From: Salinibacterium sp. SWN167
Lineage (GTDB): Bacteria > Actinomycetota > Actinomycetes > Actinomycetales > Microbacteriaceae
Assembly: GCF_015864665.1 (NCBI RefSeq)
Contig: NZ_JADYWU010000001.1
Span: forward strand, 62,001-126,000
Reading direction: 5' to 3'
DNA length: 64,000 bases
The position numbers and the translations under genes are program-made. Below, in pieces: positions 32,335 through 41,627 of this stretch (position 1 is the first letter of the stretch; every line of letters starts with the position of its first letter). Below the pieces are notes generated by a model, which saw only the letters and a list, made by a program, of their open reading frames with translations, was not told the origin of the DNA and made no database searches.

Positions 32335-33924
32335 GTGGACCCCCTAGAGATCGCCAGATGGCAATTCGGAATTACTACCGTTTACCACTTCATCATGGTT
32401 CCGCTTACGTTGGGTCTCGGCCCTATCGTTGCGCTCATGCAAACCCAGTGGGTGCGCACCGGCGACGAAAAGTGGCTGCGCATGACCAAGTTCTGGGGCA
32501 AGTTGTACCTCATCAACTTCATCATGGGTGTGGCCACGGGCCTCGTTCAGGAGTTCCAGTTCGGCATGGCGTGGAGCGAGTATTCCCGTTACGTTGGTGA
32601 CGTCTTCGGCGCACCGCTCGCGATGGAAGGCCTGCTCGCTTTCTTCTTCGAGTCCGTCTTCCTTGGCCTCTGGATCTTCGGCTGGAGCCGCCTCCCCAAG
32701 AAGCTTCACCTTGCAACCCTCTGGATCGCTGTTGCCGGTTCGATCGTTTCCGCCTTCTTCATCATCGTGGCGAACTCGTGGATGCAGCACCCGGTTGGTG
32801 TTGAACTCATCGATGGCCGCCCCGTCATGACCGACATTTGGGCCGTGCTCACCAACAACACCGCCCTCTCCGCTTTCTCTCACACGGTCACCGGCGCTAT
32901 CGCCGTCGGTGCTGGCTTCGTCGTCGGCATCTCCTGGTACCAGCTCTGGCAGCGCCGTCGCGACGGAATCGACACGGTGGATGCAACGGGTCGTGTCGTC
33001 GTCGGCGAAAACCTCAGCATCCCCGGCCGCGACCGCAAGGACCACAGCGTCTGGATCAAGAGCATCCGCATCGGTGCCGTCATCGCGATCCTCGGGTTCG
33101 GTGCGCTCTCCATTACCGGCGACCTTCAGGCCAAGCTCATGTTTGAACAGCAGCCCCTGAAGATGGCAGCCGCTGAAGCCGCGTGCCACGACGGCACGAG
33201 CTTCTCAGTGCTTTCGATTGGTCCGCTCGGAGGCCAAGACTGTGAAGATGTCGTGGGCATTATTGAAATTCCGGGGTTGCTCTCGTTTCTCGCTCACGGC
33301 GATTTCGATACCGAAATTCAGGGTGTGAACACCCTCATCCCGCAGTACCAAGAGTTGTACGGCACCAACCTCCCCGATGACCCGCTGTATGGCGAGCGTG
33401 CCGGCCAGGAGATCGACTACCTCCCTCTCATGGAAGTCACCTACTGGGGCTTCCGCCTCATGATCGGCTTCGGGATGCTCGCGGCAGGGTTTGCAGCCCT
33501 TACGCTCTGGATCGTTCGCAAGGGCACCGTGCCGCAGTCGAAGTTCCTCATGGGAACAGCGCTGCTCAGCATCGCAGCCCCCTTCGGCGCCAACATCGCC
33601 GGCTGGGTCTTCACCGAGATGGGCCGCCAACCTTTCGTGGTCGTGCCCAACCCGACGCCCGGTGGCATTGACGGTGTCTACATGTTCACCGCCGCCGCCG
33701 TCTCCCCCGGCGTCAGCGGCGAAGAGATCATCTTCTCGCTCGCCGCGCTTGCTCTCGTCTATGCCTTCCTGATGGTCTTCGAGATCAAGCTGCTGGTCAA
33801 GTACGTACGCGGTGGCGTTGCCTCGGCAATGCCTGAGCTCGGGCATCCAGAAGACGACGGCAGCGACCCTGACGATCCCAACAAACCAGACAAGCGCGAC
33901 GACGTTCTCGCGTTCGCCTACTAA
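32335..33924 (+). CDS. cydA: Cytochrome bd quinol oxidase subunit I
   Basis: A 529-residue membrane protein carrying the hemes of the bd oxidase. Heme ligands are visible: His18 in VYHFIMVPLTLG, His183 in SAFSHTVTGAIAVG and Met376 in GFRLMIGFGM. The GRQP motif (FTEMGRQPFVV) after helix 6 is present. The C-terminus is acidic. It oxidises menaquinol and reduces oxygen to water without proton pumping, typical for low-oxygen or stress respiration. The start is GTG with GAGAGG upstream. Confidence 0.96.
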   Translation: MDPLEIARWQFGITTVYHFIMVPLTLGLGPIVALMQTQWVRTGDEKWLRMTKFWGKLYLINFIMGVATGLVQEFQFGMAWSEYSRYVGDVFGAPLAMEGLLAFFFESVFLGLWIFGWSRLPKKLHLATLWIAVAGSIVSAFFIIVANSWMQHPVGVELIDGRPVMTDIWAVLTNNTALSAFSHTVTGAIAVGAGFVVGISWYQLWQRRRDGIDTVDATGRVVVGENLSIPGRDRKDHSVWIKSIRIGAVIAILGFGALSITGDLQAKLMFEQQPLKMAAAEAACHDGTSFSVLSIGPLGGQDCEDVVGIIEIPGLLSFLAHGDFDTEIQGVNTLIPQYQELYGTNLPDDPLYGERAGQEIDYLPLMEVTYWGFRLMIGFGMLAAGFAALTLWIVRKGTVPQSKFLMGTALLSIAAPFGANIAGWVFTEMGRQPFVVVPNPTPGGIDGVYMFTAAAVSPGVSGEEIIFSLAALALVYAFLMVFEIKLLVKYVRGGVASAMPELGHPEDDGSDPDDPNKPDKRDDVLAFAY

Positions 33925-33942
33925 GCAGAAGGGCAGCTACTC

Positions 33943-34983
33943 ATGGATCTTCCTACACTCTGGTTTATCGCGATCGCCGCTTTGTGGATCGGCTACCTCC
34001 TTCTCGAAGGCTTCGACCTCGGTGTCGGCATGCTGTTGCTCTTCAGCACCCGCAAAGACCGCGAACGTCGCCTCATGCTCAATGCCATCGGCCCGGTCTG
34101 GGACGGCAACGAGGTCTGGCTCATCACGGCCGGAGCCGCCACCTTCGCAGCATTCCCGTTTTGGTATGCATCACTCTTCTCGGCGCTCTACATCCCGCTG
34201 ACGATTGTGCTCGTGAGCCTGATCTTCCGCGCGGTTGCTATTGAATACCGCGGTAAGGGCTCCACCGACAAGTGGCGCATGTGGTGGGATCGCGCTCTCG
34301 GGCTCGGCTCGCTCGGTTCCGCTTTCGGTATCGGTGCGGCGCTCGCGCTGACCACCACCGGCCTCCCGATCGACGCGAACGGTGACCGCGTTGGCGGTGC
34401 TTTCGCGTGGTTCACTCCGTATGCCGTGCTCGGTGGCCTTGCCGTTGTCGGTTTCGCTCTCGTGCACGCCTCCGTCTTCCTCGGCCTCAAGACCGATGGC
34501 GACGTGCGCGTCCGCGCCCGCAACTTCGTCGTGCGCTGGAGCCCCGTTGCTCTGCTGCCGATCGTGGCGTGGGTACTCATCATTCAGTTCCAGAACGGCA
34601 CCCTCATCACGTGGTTGCTTGTTGTGGTCGCGGTGATCGCGGTCGTCTTCGGTTGGATCAGTGCGCGAGCCGGGCGTGAAGGCTGGGCCTTTGTGGGCAT
34701 CGCAGCGTTCTTGGTCGCGGGAGCGTCATCCATCTTCGCCGCGGTCTACCCCGTAGTGCTGCCGTCGACGATCGACCCCGCGTTCAACCTGACGATCTCC
34801 AACGCGGCGAGTGGCGAATATACCCTCGGCGTGATGAGTGTCGTGACCGCCTTTGGACTGCCGCTGGTCTTCATCTACCAGGGCTGGACCTACTGGGTGT
34901 TCCGCAACCGTCTGAGCGAGCACCACCTCCCCGAGGCTCACATTGTGAAGCCCGCGGTTGCCCCCGCTTCTTCAGCTAGCTAG
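33943..34983 (+). CDS. cydB: Cytochrome bd quinol oxidase subunit II
   Basis: A 346-residue membrane protein with eight to nine helices and the CydB signature LEGFDLGVGMLLLF near the N-terminus, WDGNEVWLITAGAATFAAFP and FRNRL near the end. It is structural partner of CydA, following it by 18 bases with AGAAGGG as ribosome site. Confidence 0.96.
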   Translation: MDLPTLWFIAIAALWIGYLLLEGFDLGVGMLLLFSTRKDRERRLMLNAIGPVWDGNEVWLITAGAATFAAFPFWYASLFSALYIPLTIVLVSLIFRAVAIEYRGKGSTDKWRMWWDRALGLGSLGSAFGIGAALALTTTGLPIDANGDRVGGAFAWFTPYAVLGGLAVVGFALVHASVFLGLKTDGDVRVRARNFVVRWSPVALLPIVAWVLIIQFQNGTLITWLLVVVAVIAVVFGWISARAGREGWAFVGIAAFLVAGASSIFAAVYPVVLPSTIDPAFNLTISNAASGEYTLGVMSVVTAFGLPLVFIYQGWTYWVFRNRLSEHHLPEAHIVKPAVAPASSAS

Positions 34984-34989
34984 GGCACG

Positions 34990-37900
34990 ATGGAGGGCAT
35001 GAGAGCCAAACTCCACGAACGACTCGCAGCAGGCTTCGGCCCGGGCGGTGTGCACACACTGTTCGGGCTGGGGCTGCTGTCGTCCCTCAAGGGATTGGCC
35101 CTCGTGCTCATGGCCGAGGCCGTCGCTCGCGGCGTCGTCGGCGTTATTGAAGCGGATGCCGCAGCCTGGCAGTTCGCGATCATTCTGGGTATCGCCGCCG
35201 GCCTTCTCCGCGCCGCTACCGCCTGGGCTACTGAAAGTTTCGCGACCCGCGCCGCGCTCGGCGCCAAGGAGTCTCTGCGCCACGAACTCGCGGAGCGAGT
35301 ACTCACCGGTTCCGATGCTCGCCCGGGCGCAAGCACCGCGATTGCAACGGTCGGGCTCGACGAGCTCGACAACTACTTCCGCGTGGTGCTGCCGGCGATC
35401 GTCACGACCGCAACGGTTCCGCTGCTGATTGGCGCGCGCATCCTCTCGGTCGACTGGGTGAGTGCGCTCATCATTGTGCTGACCGTTCCGCTCGTGCCGG
35501 TATTCATGATTCTTGTGGGCGGGCACACGCGCGAGCGAGCCGATGCCGCCAGCGCCAGCCTCGAACGTCTCTCCGACCACCTCGTTGAGCTCGCCCGTGG
35601 CCTTCCCGTTCTGGTGGGACTTGGCCGCGTTGCGGAGCAGTCGAAAGCGCTGCGGTCGATCTCCGCCGAGAATCGTACGAAGACGATGGAAACCTTGCGC
35701 ACCGCCTTCCTCTCCGCGCTCGTTCTGGAACTCATCGCGACCATTTCGGTTGCGGTCGTCGCTGTTTTCGTCGGCGTTCGACTCGTGGATGGTCAGCTCT
35801 CCCTCACCGTCGGCCTCATCGCTCTCGTGCTCGCGCCCGAGTGTTTCGCACCCTTCCGCGAGTTGGGTGCCGCGTTCCACTCCTCCGAGAATGGACTCAC
35901 CGCTCTGCGCCGCGCCCGCGCGATCATCGATGCGCCGCGCGCTCGGGAGCACCGCCAAAGTGCTGGTGGTTTCCGGGTCGTGAACCTCACGATCGCGTAT
36001 GAGGGTCGTGCCCTTCCCGCGGTCGACGAGCTCAGCTTTCGCGCCGCGCCCGGCACCATCACTGCTCTGGATGGGCCAAGCGGCAGCGGAAAATCCAGTG
36101 TTCTAGAGGTGCTGGCGGGCAATCGCGAGCCGAGCGGCGGCAGCGTGTGGGGCATCGACGTCTCCCGTGTGGCGTGGGTTCCGCAGCATCCGCACACCGT
36201 CGCTGACACCGTGATCGACGAACTTCGCCTGTACAGCAGCGACGAAAAGGCCATCAAGTCGGTGCTGCTCGACCTCGGTCTCACCGGTGTCGCCGACGCC
36301 GACCCGCGCCAGGTAAGCCCCGGCGAGTTGCGCCGCATTGCCGTCGCGCGCGGACTGCTGCGCGTCGAAGCGGGCGCCACCCTGTTGCTACTCGATGAGC
36401 CGACCGCACACTTGGATCCGGCATCCGCTGCGCGTGTGGAAGCAGCGCTTGCTGAGCTTCGTGGTCGTCCCGTGACAGTGCTCGTTGCTTCGCACGAGTC
36501 GGGAATCGCCGCGTTGGCCGACCAGGTTGTGGAGGTGGGCGCTTCGGGCGGAACCCGCGCTGTTGAAGCTCGCGTTGATCCATTGACCGTGGGCGGCGAC
36601 GTGGATGCTGACGCTCTCGACGCGCCCCGCACCACCCGCGCGACTCTCGCCAGCCTGCTCGAGTTTGTGCGCCCCACCCTCGGAACCCTCGTCGGAGCGA
36701 TCGCTCTCGGCACCGGCGCGAGCCTCTTCGCTCTCTCCCTCACCGCCCTCTCGGGCTGGTTGATTGTACGGGCCAGCGAGCAGCCGCCGATCATGTTCTT
36801 GCTCGTCGCCATTGTGGGCGTGCGGTTCTTCGGAATCGGTCGTGCGGCACTGCGCTACGCCGAACGCCTCGCCACCCACCGCGCTGTGCTCGGCTCGGTG
36901 ATTGAGCTGCGGGTTGCCCTCTGGAACGGTCTGGGTGCTCGCGCTCTGGGCTCGCGTGCTCTCGCGAATGGCGGGGTCGCGCTCGACTATCTCGTTGCTG
37001 CATCCGACCGAGTTCGCGATCTCGTTCCCCGCGTGGTGCTGCCTCCCGCTGTTGCTCTCGGCACCTCGCTCGCCGCCCTCATCGCCGTCGGGCTGCTGCA
37101 CGCTCCCGCTGTTCCCGTGCTGCTCGCGGGTCTCGCCGTCGGGCTTGTGGCGGCGCCCATCATCGCCGTGATCGTGGACCGCTCGGCCGCCAACGGCATC
37201 GCCGAGGTGCAATCCCGCGTCGTGCGCGCCTTCGCCGCCATGACCGGTGCTGCCACCGACTTGCGCGCCAACGGTGTTGGTGGGCGGATGCTCGCCCGCC
37301 TCGATCACATCGACGCCGAAGCCGGCGCGCTCTCCCGCCGCAGCGCGCGCGCCCTCGGAATCGGCAACGCCGTCGTCGTACTCGCCTGCTCGGTGACCGC
37401 CGTCGCGATGCTGCCTGTAGCCGCGCCCGCCGTCATCGCCGGCACTCTGCCCATCGGCATCGTCGCGGTGCTCGTGCTCATCCCCATCGGGCTCGTTGAC
37501 TCGCTCATCGCCTTCGTCGACTCCGTGCAGCAGTGGCCGGCGCTCAGCGCCGCGCTGGCGAAGGTGCGCGGGGTTACCGCAGGGATTGAGCGTGCGGATG
37601 GCGCTGGCGGTGCTGCTTCAGGCCGTGCTTCGGCAGACGACGCTGCGGCACGTAGCGCGGCGGGAACGCGACGCGGCAACCGCGCGCAGGCGGAAGGCGC
37701 GAACGCAGACCAGCCCCTCGGTGACGTGACCGTTCTTGAATTGCGCGAGCTCGGCATCCGCTGGCCGTCGAGCCCGACGCTGGCGTTCTCGGGCGCGACC
37801 GCCCGAGCTAAGCGTGGCGAGTGGCTTGTCGTGGAAGGGCCTTCGGGCGCAGGTAAGTCGACGTTGCTGGCCGCGCTGCTCGGGTATCTTCCGGCGGCCG

Positions 37901-38400
37901 CTGGTTCGTGGAGCCTCAATGGGGTGGATGCCCGCGAGCTCTCGCCCGAGCAATTGCGCGCGGCGGTGACGTGGTGCCCGCAGGAATCGCACCTCTTCGA
38001 TTCGACGATTCGCGCGAACCTGCTGTTGGGCCGCGCGCACGACGATCAGCCGACCGAGCAGGAGCTTGTTGCGGTGCTGCGCCAGGTGGGTCTTGGCCCG
38101 CTCTTCGATTCGCTCGACCGCGGCCTCGACACGCGTGTGGGATCGGCGGGCGAAAGCCTCTCGGGCGGCGAGCGTCAGCGCCTCGCGGTTGCCCGCACTC
38201 TCCTCACCCGGGCGGATGTCGTACTTCTCGATGAGCCGACCGCCCACTTGGATGCCGCGAGCGCCGAGCAACTCATCACCGACCTGCGCACGGCTCTCGC
38301 CGACAAGATCGTGGTGCTCGTGAGCCATCACGACGATGAGCGTCGCGACGACGACGTCAGTCTGCGGCTCGGGGCGCGCGAGCAGGTTGCTACGGTCTAG
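34990..38400 (+). CDS. cydDC: Fused CydD-CydC ABC exporter for cytochrome bd assembly
   Basis: A 1136-residue fusion of two half-transporters, each a six-helix membrane domain plus ATPase. First P-loop: GPSGSGKSS (362-370); second: GPSGAGKST (950-958). Walker B occurs twice (LLLLDEPTAHLD, VVLLDEPTAHLD). The first ATPase has a weakened signature SPGELRR in place of LSGGE, while the second has LSGGERQR, so one ATP site is probably less active. A Ala/Arg-rich linker (about residues 868-910) joins the last helix to the second ATPase. CydDC exports thiols/affects heme and is needed for bd oxidase. Six bases separate it from cydB. Confidence 0.95.
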   Translation: MEGMRAKLHERLAAGFGPGGVHTLFGLGLLSSLKGLALVLMAEAVARGVVGVIEADAAAWQFAIILGIAAGLLRAATAWATESFATRAALGAKESLRHELAERVLTGSDARPGASTAIATVGLDELDNYFRVVLPAIVTTATVPLLIGARILSVDWVSALIIVLTVPLVPVFMILVGGHTRERADAASASLERLSDHLVELARGLPVLVGLGRVAEQSKALRSISAENRTKTMETLRTAFLSALVLELIATISVAVVAVFVGVRLVDGQLSLTVGLIALVLAPECFAPFRELGAAFHSSENGLTALRRARAIIDAPRAREHRQSAGGFRVVNLTIAYEGRALPAVDELSFRAAPGTITALDGPSGSGKSSVLEVLAGNREPSGGSVWGIDVSRVAWVPQHPHTVADTVIDELRLYSSDEKAIKSVLLDLGLTGVADADPRQVSPGELRRIAVARGLLRVEAGATLLLLDEPTAHLDPASAARVEAALAELRGRPVTVLVASHESGIAALADQVVEVGASGGTRAVEARVDPLTVGGDVDADALDAPRTTRATLASLLEFVRPTLGTLVGAIALGTGASLFALSLTALSGWLIVRASEQPPIMFLLVAIVGVRFFGIGRAALRYAERLATHRAVLGSVIELRVALWNGLGARALGSRALANGGVALDYLVAASDRVRDLVPRVVLPPAVALGTSLAALIAVGLLHAPAVPVLLAGLAVGLVAAPIIAVIVDRSAANGIAEVQSRVVRAFAAMTGAATDLRANGVGGRMLARLDHIDAEAGALSRRSARALGIGNAVVVLACSVTAVAMLPVAAPAVIAGTLPIGIVAVLVLIPIGLVDSLIAFVDSVQQWPALSAALAKVRGVTAGIERADGAGGAASGRASADDAAARSAAGTRRGNRAQAEGANADQPLGDVTVLELRELGIRWPSSPTLAFSGATARAKRGEWLVVEGPSGAGKSTLLAALLGYLPAAAGSWSLNGVDARELSPEQLRAAVTWCPQESHLFDSTIRANLLLGRAHDDQPTEQELVAVLRQVGLGPLFDSLDRGLDTRVGSAGESLSGGERQRLAVARTLLTRADVVLLDEPTAHLDAASAEQLITDLRTALADKIVVLVSHHDDERRDDDVSLRLGAREQVATV

Positions 38401-38409
38401 CGCTCGCGC

Positions 38410-39513
38410 TTAACTCCCGAACAGGTCGCTCGCGACCGTCTTGTACACCGATTCCGGGTTCGAGGGGTGGTAGATGCCGGCGAGCACATCGCGTTGCAGG
38501 CGCGAGAGTTCGCTCGTGCTGCGGAAGGCTCCGCCCCCGGCTGAGCGCATCACCTGGTCAACAACGTGGCGTGCGGTTTCGATGCTGCGGTGCTTCACAC
38601 CGGTCAGTTTGCGGAACCACCCAGCCCCGTGATCCACGAGTCCATCGACGTCATCGACGATGCTGTGCAGTTGGGGTTCGATCGCATCGAGCGCGAGGGC
38701 GGCATCCGCCATGCGCCAGCGCAGATCCGGATGCTCGGAGTATGCCTCTCCGGTGATAGCCGAGCTGCGGTGCTGCAGTGCTTCGACCCCGAGTTCGAGA
38801 GCGCGATCGGCGAGGCCCGCATAGACGGAGGCGATGAGCGGCAAGAAGTTGGCAAACACCGCGAAGATGAACGGATCGGCGTTGGGGCCGACGGGCAGCA
38901 CGCGGGCTACCCGGTTCGCGGGAACGAAGGCGCCATCCAGCACCGTCGTGTGACTTTGGGTGGCGCGCATGCCGAGAGTGTCCCAGTCGCCGAGGGAGCG
39001 CCAGCCGGGCTCGTCGCGAGAGATGAAACCATGCACGAGGGTTTCAGTGCCATCGTCGGCGGTGTGCTTGCCGAAGAGGCCCAGCTGGGTCCACGCGGGA
39101 GACAGCGAGGTGAAGATCTTGGTGCCCGTGAACGCGTAACCGCCCTCGACGGTTTCGGCGGTGGTGAGGGAGTCCCACATGACGAGATCGTTGCCGGGTT
39201 CGCTCAAGCCGAAGGCGAAGACTTCGCCAGCTTCGGCATCCGCCAACAGCCAGTCGAGGCTTGAGTCGCCGCGCTCGCGCAGAGCCCAGGCGACGCCGAT
39301 CCAGACGAGGTGCATGTTGATGGCGAGCGCCGTGGCCGGCGCGTAGGCCGCGAGCAGGCGCTGATCATCCGACAGCTCACGCAAACTGCGCGGCTTCAGG
39401 TAGCCGACGGCACGCAACTCTTGCAGGTCTTCGGTGAAGAAGATGTTCTCGCGGTCATAGCGTTCGGCGCGCGAGCGGATGCGGTTGAGCAGTGCTGGGG
39501 TGAGTACCGTCAT
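38410..39513 (-). CDS. Acyl-CoA dehydrogenase-family protein
   Basis: A 367-residue flavoprotein-like enzyme. Acyl-CoA dehydrogenase features are FGLSEPGNDLVMWDSLTTAE (FAD-binding beta domain), GTKIFTSLSPAW, DTLGMRATQSHTTVLDGAFVP, and the C-terminal helical RSAGGGAFRSTSELSRLQRDV, where the final catalytic/FAD arginine lies. It is shorter at the N-terminus than standard members. Flavin-dependent monooxygenases and desulfurases share this fold, so the reaction is open. TAGCGT (39520-39525, minus strand) is 6 bases upstream, giving it a leaderless promoter that overlaps the abiEii stop codon. Confidence 0.85.
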   Translation of the reverse strand: MTVLTPALLNRIRSRAERYDRENIFFTEDLQELRAVGYLKPRSLRELSDDQRLLAAYAPATALAINMHLVWIGVAWALRERGDSSLDWLLADAEAGEVFAFGLSEPGNDLVMWDSLTTAETVEGGYAFTGTKIFTSLSPAWTQLGLFGKHTADDGTETLVHGFISRDEPGWRSLGDWDTLGMRATQSHTTVLDGAFVPANRVARVLPVGPNADPFIFAVFANFLPLIASVYAGLADRALELGVEALQHRSSAITGEAYSEHPDLRWRMADAALALDAIEPQLHSIVDDVDGLVDHGAGWFRKLTGVKHRSIETARHVVDQVMRSAGGGAFRSTSELSRLQRDVLAGIYHPSNPESVYKTVASDLFGS

Positions 39514-39522
39514 GGGTTCACG

Positions 39523-40464
39523 CTACCGCGCCGCGCTTCGTGCTATCTCTGCGACCCACTCGTTGAGCGTAGCCAGAGCTTCTTCGAGACTCGCCTTGAT
39601 CGCGGCTTGATCGGCCGGCTTCTGCCATCCTTCTACCCAACTTTCCCATGTCGTGATTTCGGGCGGCCACCTACGAGGCGTGAGCCCGAGTTTCTCCGCT
39701 TCAGCCGCGCGCGCTCCAAAAACATCCTCGGCGGCGGCCTTCACCGTGAAGAGTTCGCTACCGGTGGGAAAGAAGGCGTCACGCAGCAAAAGCAAGTCGA
39801 CCACGTCGCGAACCCGGTCGTTGAAGAACGGTTTGCCGCCGTCTTCTGGGGTTGGGTCATCGGGATCGGTGCAGGCGTGGAGTTTCTGCGCGACCTGGTA
39901 GGCCATAGTTATTCCCGCAATCTCGTCGGGAATACCTAGACCCAAAGCGCTGAGGTCGGGAGCCGTAAAGCGCTCGTCACCCTCCCCAATCTTGCCCTCG
40001 GAAAATGACACTTCGACTTTGATTTTGCGGAACACCTGTCCACGAATCTTGAGTTGGATGTGAAACCGTCGCGGCTTTTTCGTCGTGCGTGCATTCTCAA
40101 CTGTCTCGATCTCAGTGCGCGCCAACTCGAATGGCTCCCACGGCTCCGCAAGGGTTGCATCGAGTGCGGACTCAAAGTCCGCTATCGCACCCCGGTAGAC
40201 AGTGTCCACGTCTTTCGTCGCACGCGCGCCAATTTCAAGACGATGTTCGAGATAGGCGCCACCTTTGACCAGAAACTCTGGGCGACCATCGGCGCCCAGA
40301 GCTCTTTGCAGCACCGCCATCACGATCACGGAACCGGCGAGCCAGCCAAGACGGTCAACCGCCTGATCGGTCTTTTTCGCCGCCGCATTAAGAAACGAAT
40401 TGAGAGCCGCGGTGTTCTTGGGCGGAGCGTCGCGCGGCGGGAGCCCTTCGAAGATGCCGGTCAC
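39523..40464 (-). CDS. abiEii: AbiEii toxin, nucleotidyltransferase family
   Basis: A 313-residue protein of the AbiEii/AbiGii family. The nucleotidyltransferase core is seen in FLVKGGAYLEHRLEIGARAT (KGG at 67-69) and KDVDTVY (Asp85, Asp87 as metal ligands); a later KVEVSF block fits the third acidic/beta-strand region. Family toxins transfer nucleotides to tRNA or other targets and stop growth during phage infection. It is the second gene of a two-gene operon, overlapping the antitoxin gene by 4 bases. Confidence 0.88.
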   Translation of the reverse strand: MTGIFEGLPPRDAPPKNTAALNSFLNAAAKKTDQAVDRLGWLAGSVIVMAVLQRALGADGRPEFLVKGGAYLEHRLEIGARATKDVDTVYRGAIADFESALDATLAEPWEPFELARTEIETVENARTTKKPRRFHIQLKIRGQVFRKIKVEVSFSEGKIGEGDERFTAPDLSALGLGIPDEIAGITMAYQVAQKLHACTDPDDPTPEDGGKPFFNDRVRDVVDLLLLRDAFFPTGSELFTVKAAAEDVFGARAAEAEKLGLTPRRWPPEITTWESWVEGWQKPADQAAIKASLEEALATLNEWVAEIARSAAR

Positions 40465-40994
40465 AGGTTACTCTCTAGCTCGATCATCTCTCCCGCGGTC
40501 AGCTGCCCTCGCGCACGTGCGGCTTCGATTGCCTGATGCAGAAGATGCCTGGGAACCTTTGTCTCAATTCCTTGTTCGATCGCCGTGAGCACCGTGACGA
40601 CGGGGATCCCCTCCCACCAGCTTCGTTCGCGTGGTGAAAGGTGGTCGCTATGGAGTTGCACGCCGGCAATGTTGCGGCGCACTCGCGTCTTCCCGATGTT
40701 GACGTGGATGATGTCGGGATTGATGTCGCAGAGGTCGTGCACCAGCAAGGCCGTGTCGTGCGACAGGATCGCGTCGGGCGCACCGGTGGCGAGCACAGCA
40801 CGCATGTAGTCATCGCGTTCAGTGTGAGGCAGCTCAGGGAACCGGTAGAGCCCGTGCGAGACGCGTTCTAGCTTTTCTCGTGATGCCAACTTGGCCAGCT
40901 CCACAGCCGAGAAACCCAACTCTCGTGCATCCTGAGTGGTCACGAATCCGTACTGCGTTGTAGCGATTGGCCAGAGCTCTGTTCGCAAGGTCAT
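40461..40994 (-). CDS. abiEi: AbiEi antitoxin/transcriptional regulator
   Basis: A 177-residue protein with the N-terminal winged helix of AbiEi antitoxins (TTQYGFVTTQDARELGFSA, LAKLASREKLERVSHGLYRF). A C-terminal domain has AILSHDTALLVHDLCDINP and VTVLTAIEQGIETKVPRHLLH. In type IV systems it both represses the operon and counteracts the toxin without binding it. GGAGG lies 6 bases before the ATG. A perfect 11-bp inverted repeat is just upstream. Confidence 0.88.
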   Translation of the reverse strand: MTLRTELWPIATTQYGFVTTQDARELGFSAVELAKLASREKLERVSHGLYRFPELPHTERDDYMRAVLATGAPDAILSHDTALLVHDLCDINPDIIHVNIGKTRVRRNIAGVQLHSDHLSPRERSWWEGIPVVTVLTAIEQGIETKVPRHLLHQAIEAARARGQLTAGEMIELESNL

Positions 40995-41007
40995 GGTTCC
41001 TCCGTGC

Positions 41008-41037
41008 CAAAACTATACCAAAATTAGTATAGTTTTG
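41008..41037 (-). promoter_or_regulatory. Perfect 11-bp inverted repeat: AbiEi operator
   Basis: CAAAACTATAC (41008-41018) and GTATAGTTTTG (41027-41037) are exact inverted copies with an 8-base spacer, 14 bases before the abiEi start. On the minus strand each arm contains a TATAGT/TATACT -10-like hexamer, so binding would cover the promoter. AbiE operons are known to be autorepressed through inverted repeats in this place. Confidence 0.8.
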
Positions 41038-41104
41038 ACACTGCGCATCATCTGGCCTTTAGCCATCTAGTGGGTGATGCGGGTCTTGCAGGCTCGTCCC
41101 ATAG

Positions 41105-41494
41105 CTACGCCGCAATAACCGAAAGCACATTCCCAGCGGGATCCTTGAACCACGCAATCTCAGCCCCGTGCCCGCGCATGATGCCCTTCGCGTCGGTGCC
41201 CATGCCACCCAGGAGATCACCGTTGCTGTAGATCTTGGTGACCACGCCACGCTCGTTGAGCGCATCGACAGCAGCTTCGACATCCTCCACCGCAAAGTTC
41301 AGGATGGTGAAGCTCGCCGGTTCGTGGTTCTCTTTCGGGTAAATGGTCACTTCGGCTCCGCCGGGCAGCGTGAGGCGCAGCGTGCCCATCCCGCCATCGG
41401 CGACTGCTAGGCCGAGACTGTCGCGGTAGAAGGCCGCAGCGTCATCGAGATCGTTGACGCTGAATCCAGAAAAGGCGTTCTTCGGAGCGAACAT
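41105..41494 (-). CDS. VOC/glyoxalase-like small protein
   Basis: A 129-residue protein with the vicinal-oxygen-chelate pattern: AFSGFSVNDLDDAAAFYRDSLGL at the N-terminus (shown in part), a central FTILNFAVEDVEAAVDAL, and WFKDPAGNVLSV at the C-terminus with metal-site Glu/Asp. Members include glyoxalases, dioxygenases and resistance proteins; the substrate is unknown. The ATG at 41494 is supported by AAGGATGG upstream. Confidence 0.82.
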   Translation of the reverse strand: MFAPKNAFSGFSVNDLDDAAAFYRDSLGLAVADGGMGTLRLTLPGGAEVTIYPKENHEPASFTILNFAVEDVEAAVDALNERGVVTKIYSNGDLLGGMGTDAKGIMRGHGAEIAWFKDPAGNVLSVIAA

Positions 41495-41627
41495 CGTGCA
41501 CCATCCTTGTCGCAACTAGCGCGCACCGATGGGGCGCTGGGGCTAGCGTACGGTCACAGTCCACACCCGCTGCGGGTCAGGCGCAACCCTCAGTCGGCGC
41601 CCATCGGCCCCGAACGGCAACGACCAC

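Noticed and set aside
39523-41037. Mobile element boundaries around the abiE pair
   Set aside because: No terminal repeats, integrase or tRNA end were found on either side; island status cannot be claimed from this window.
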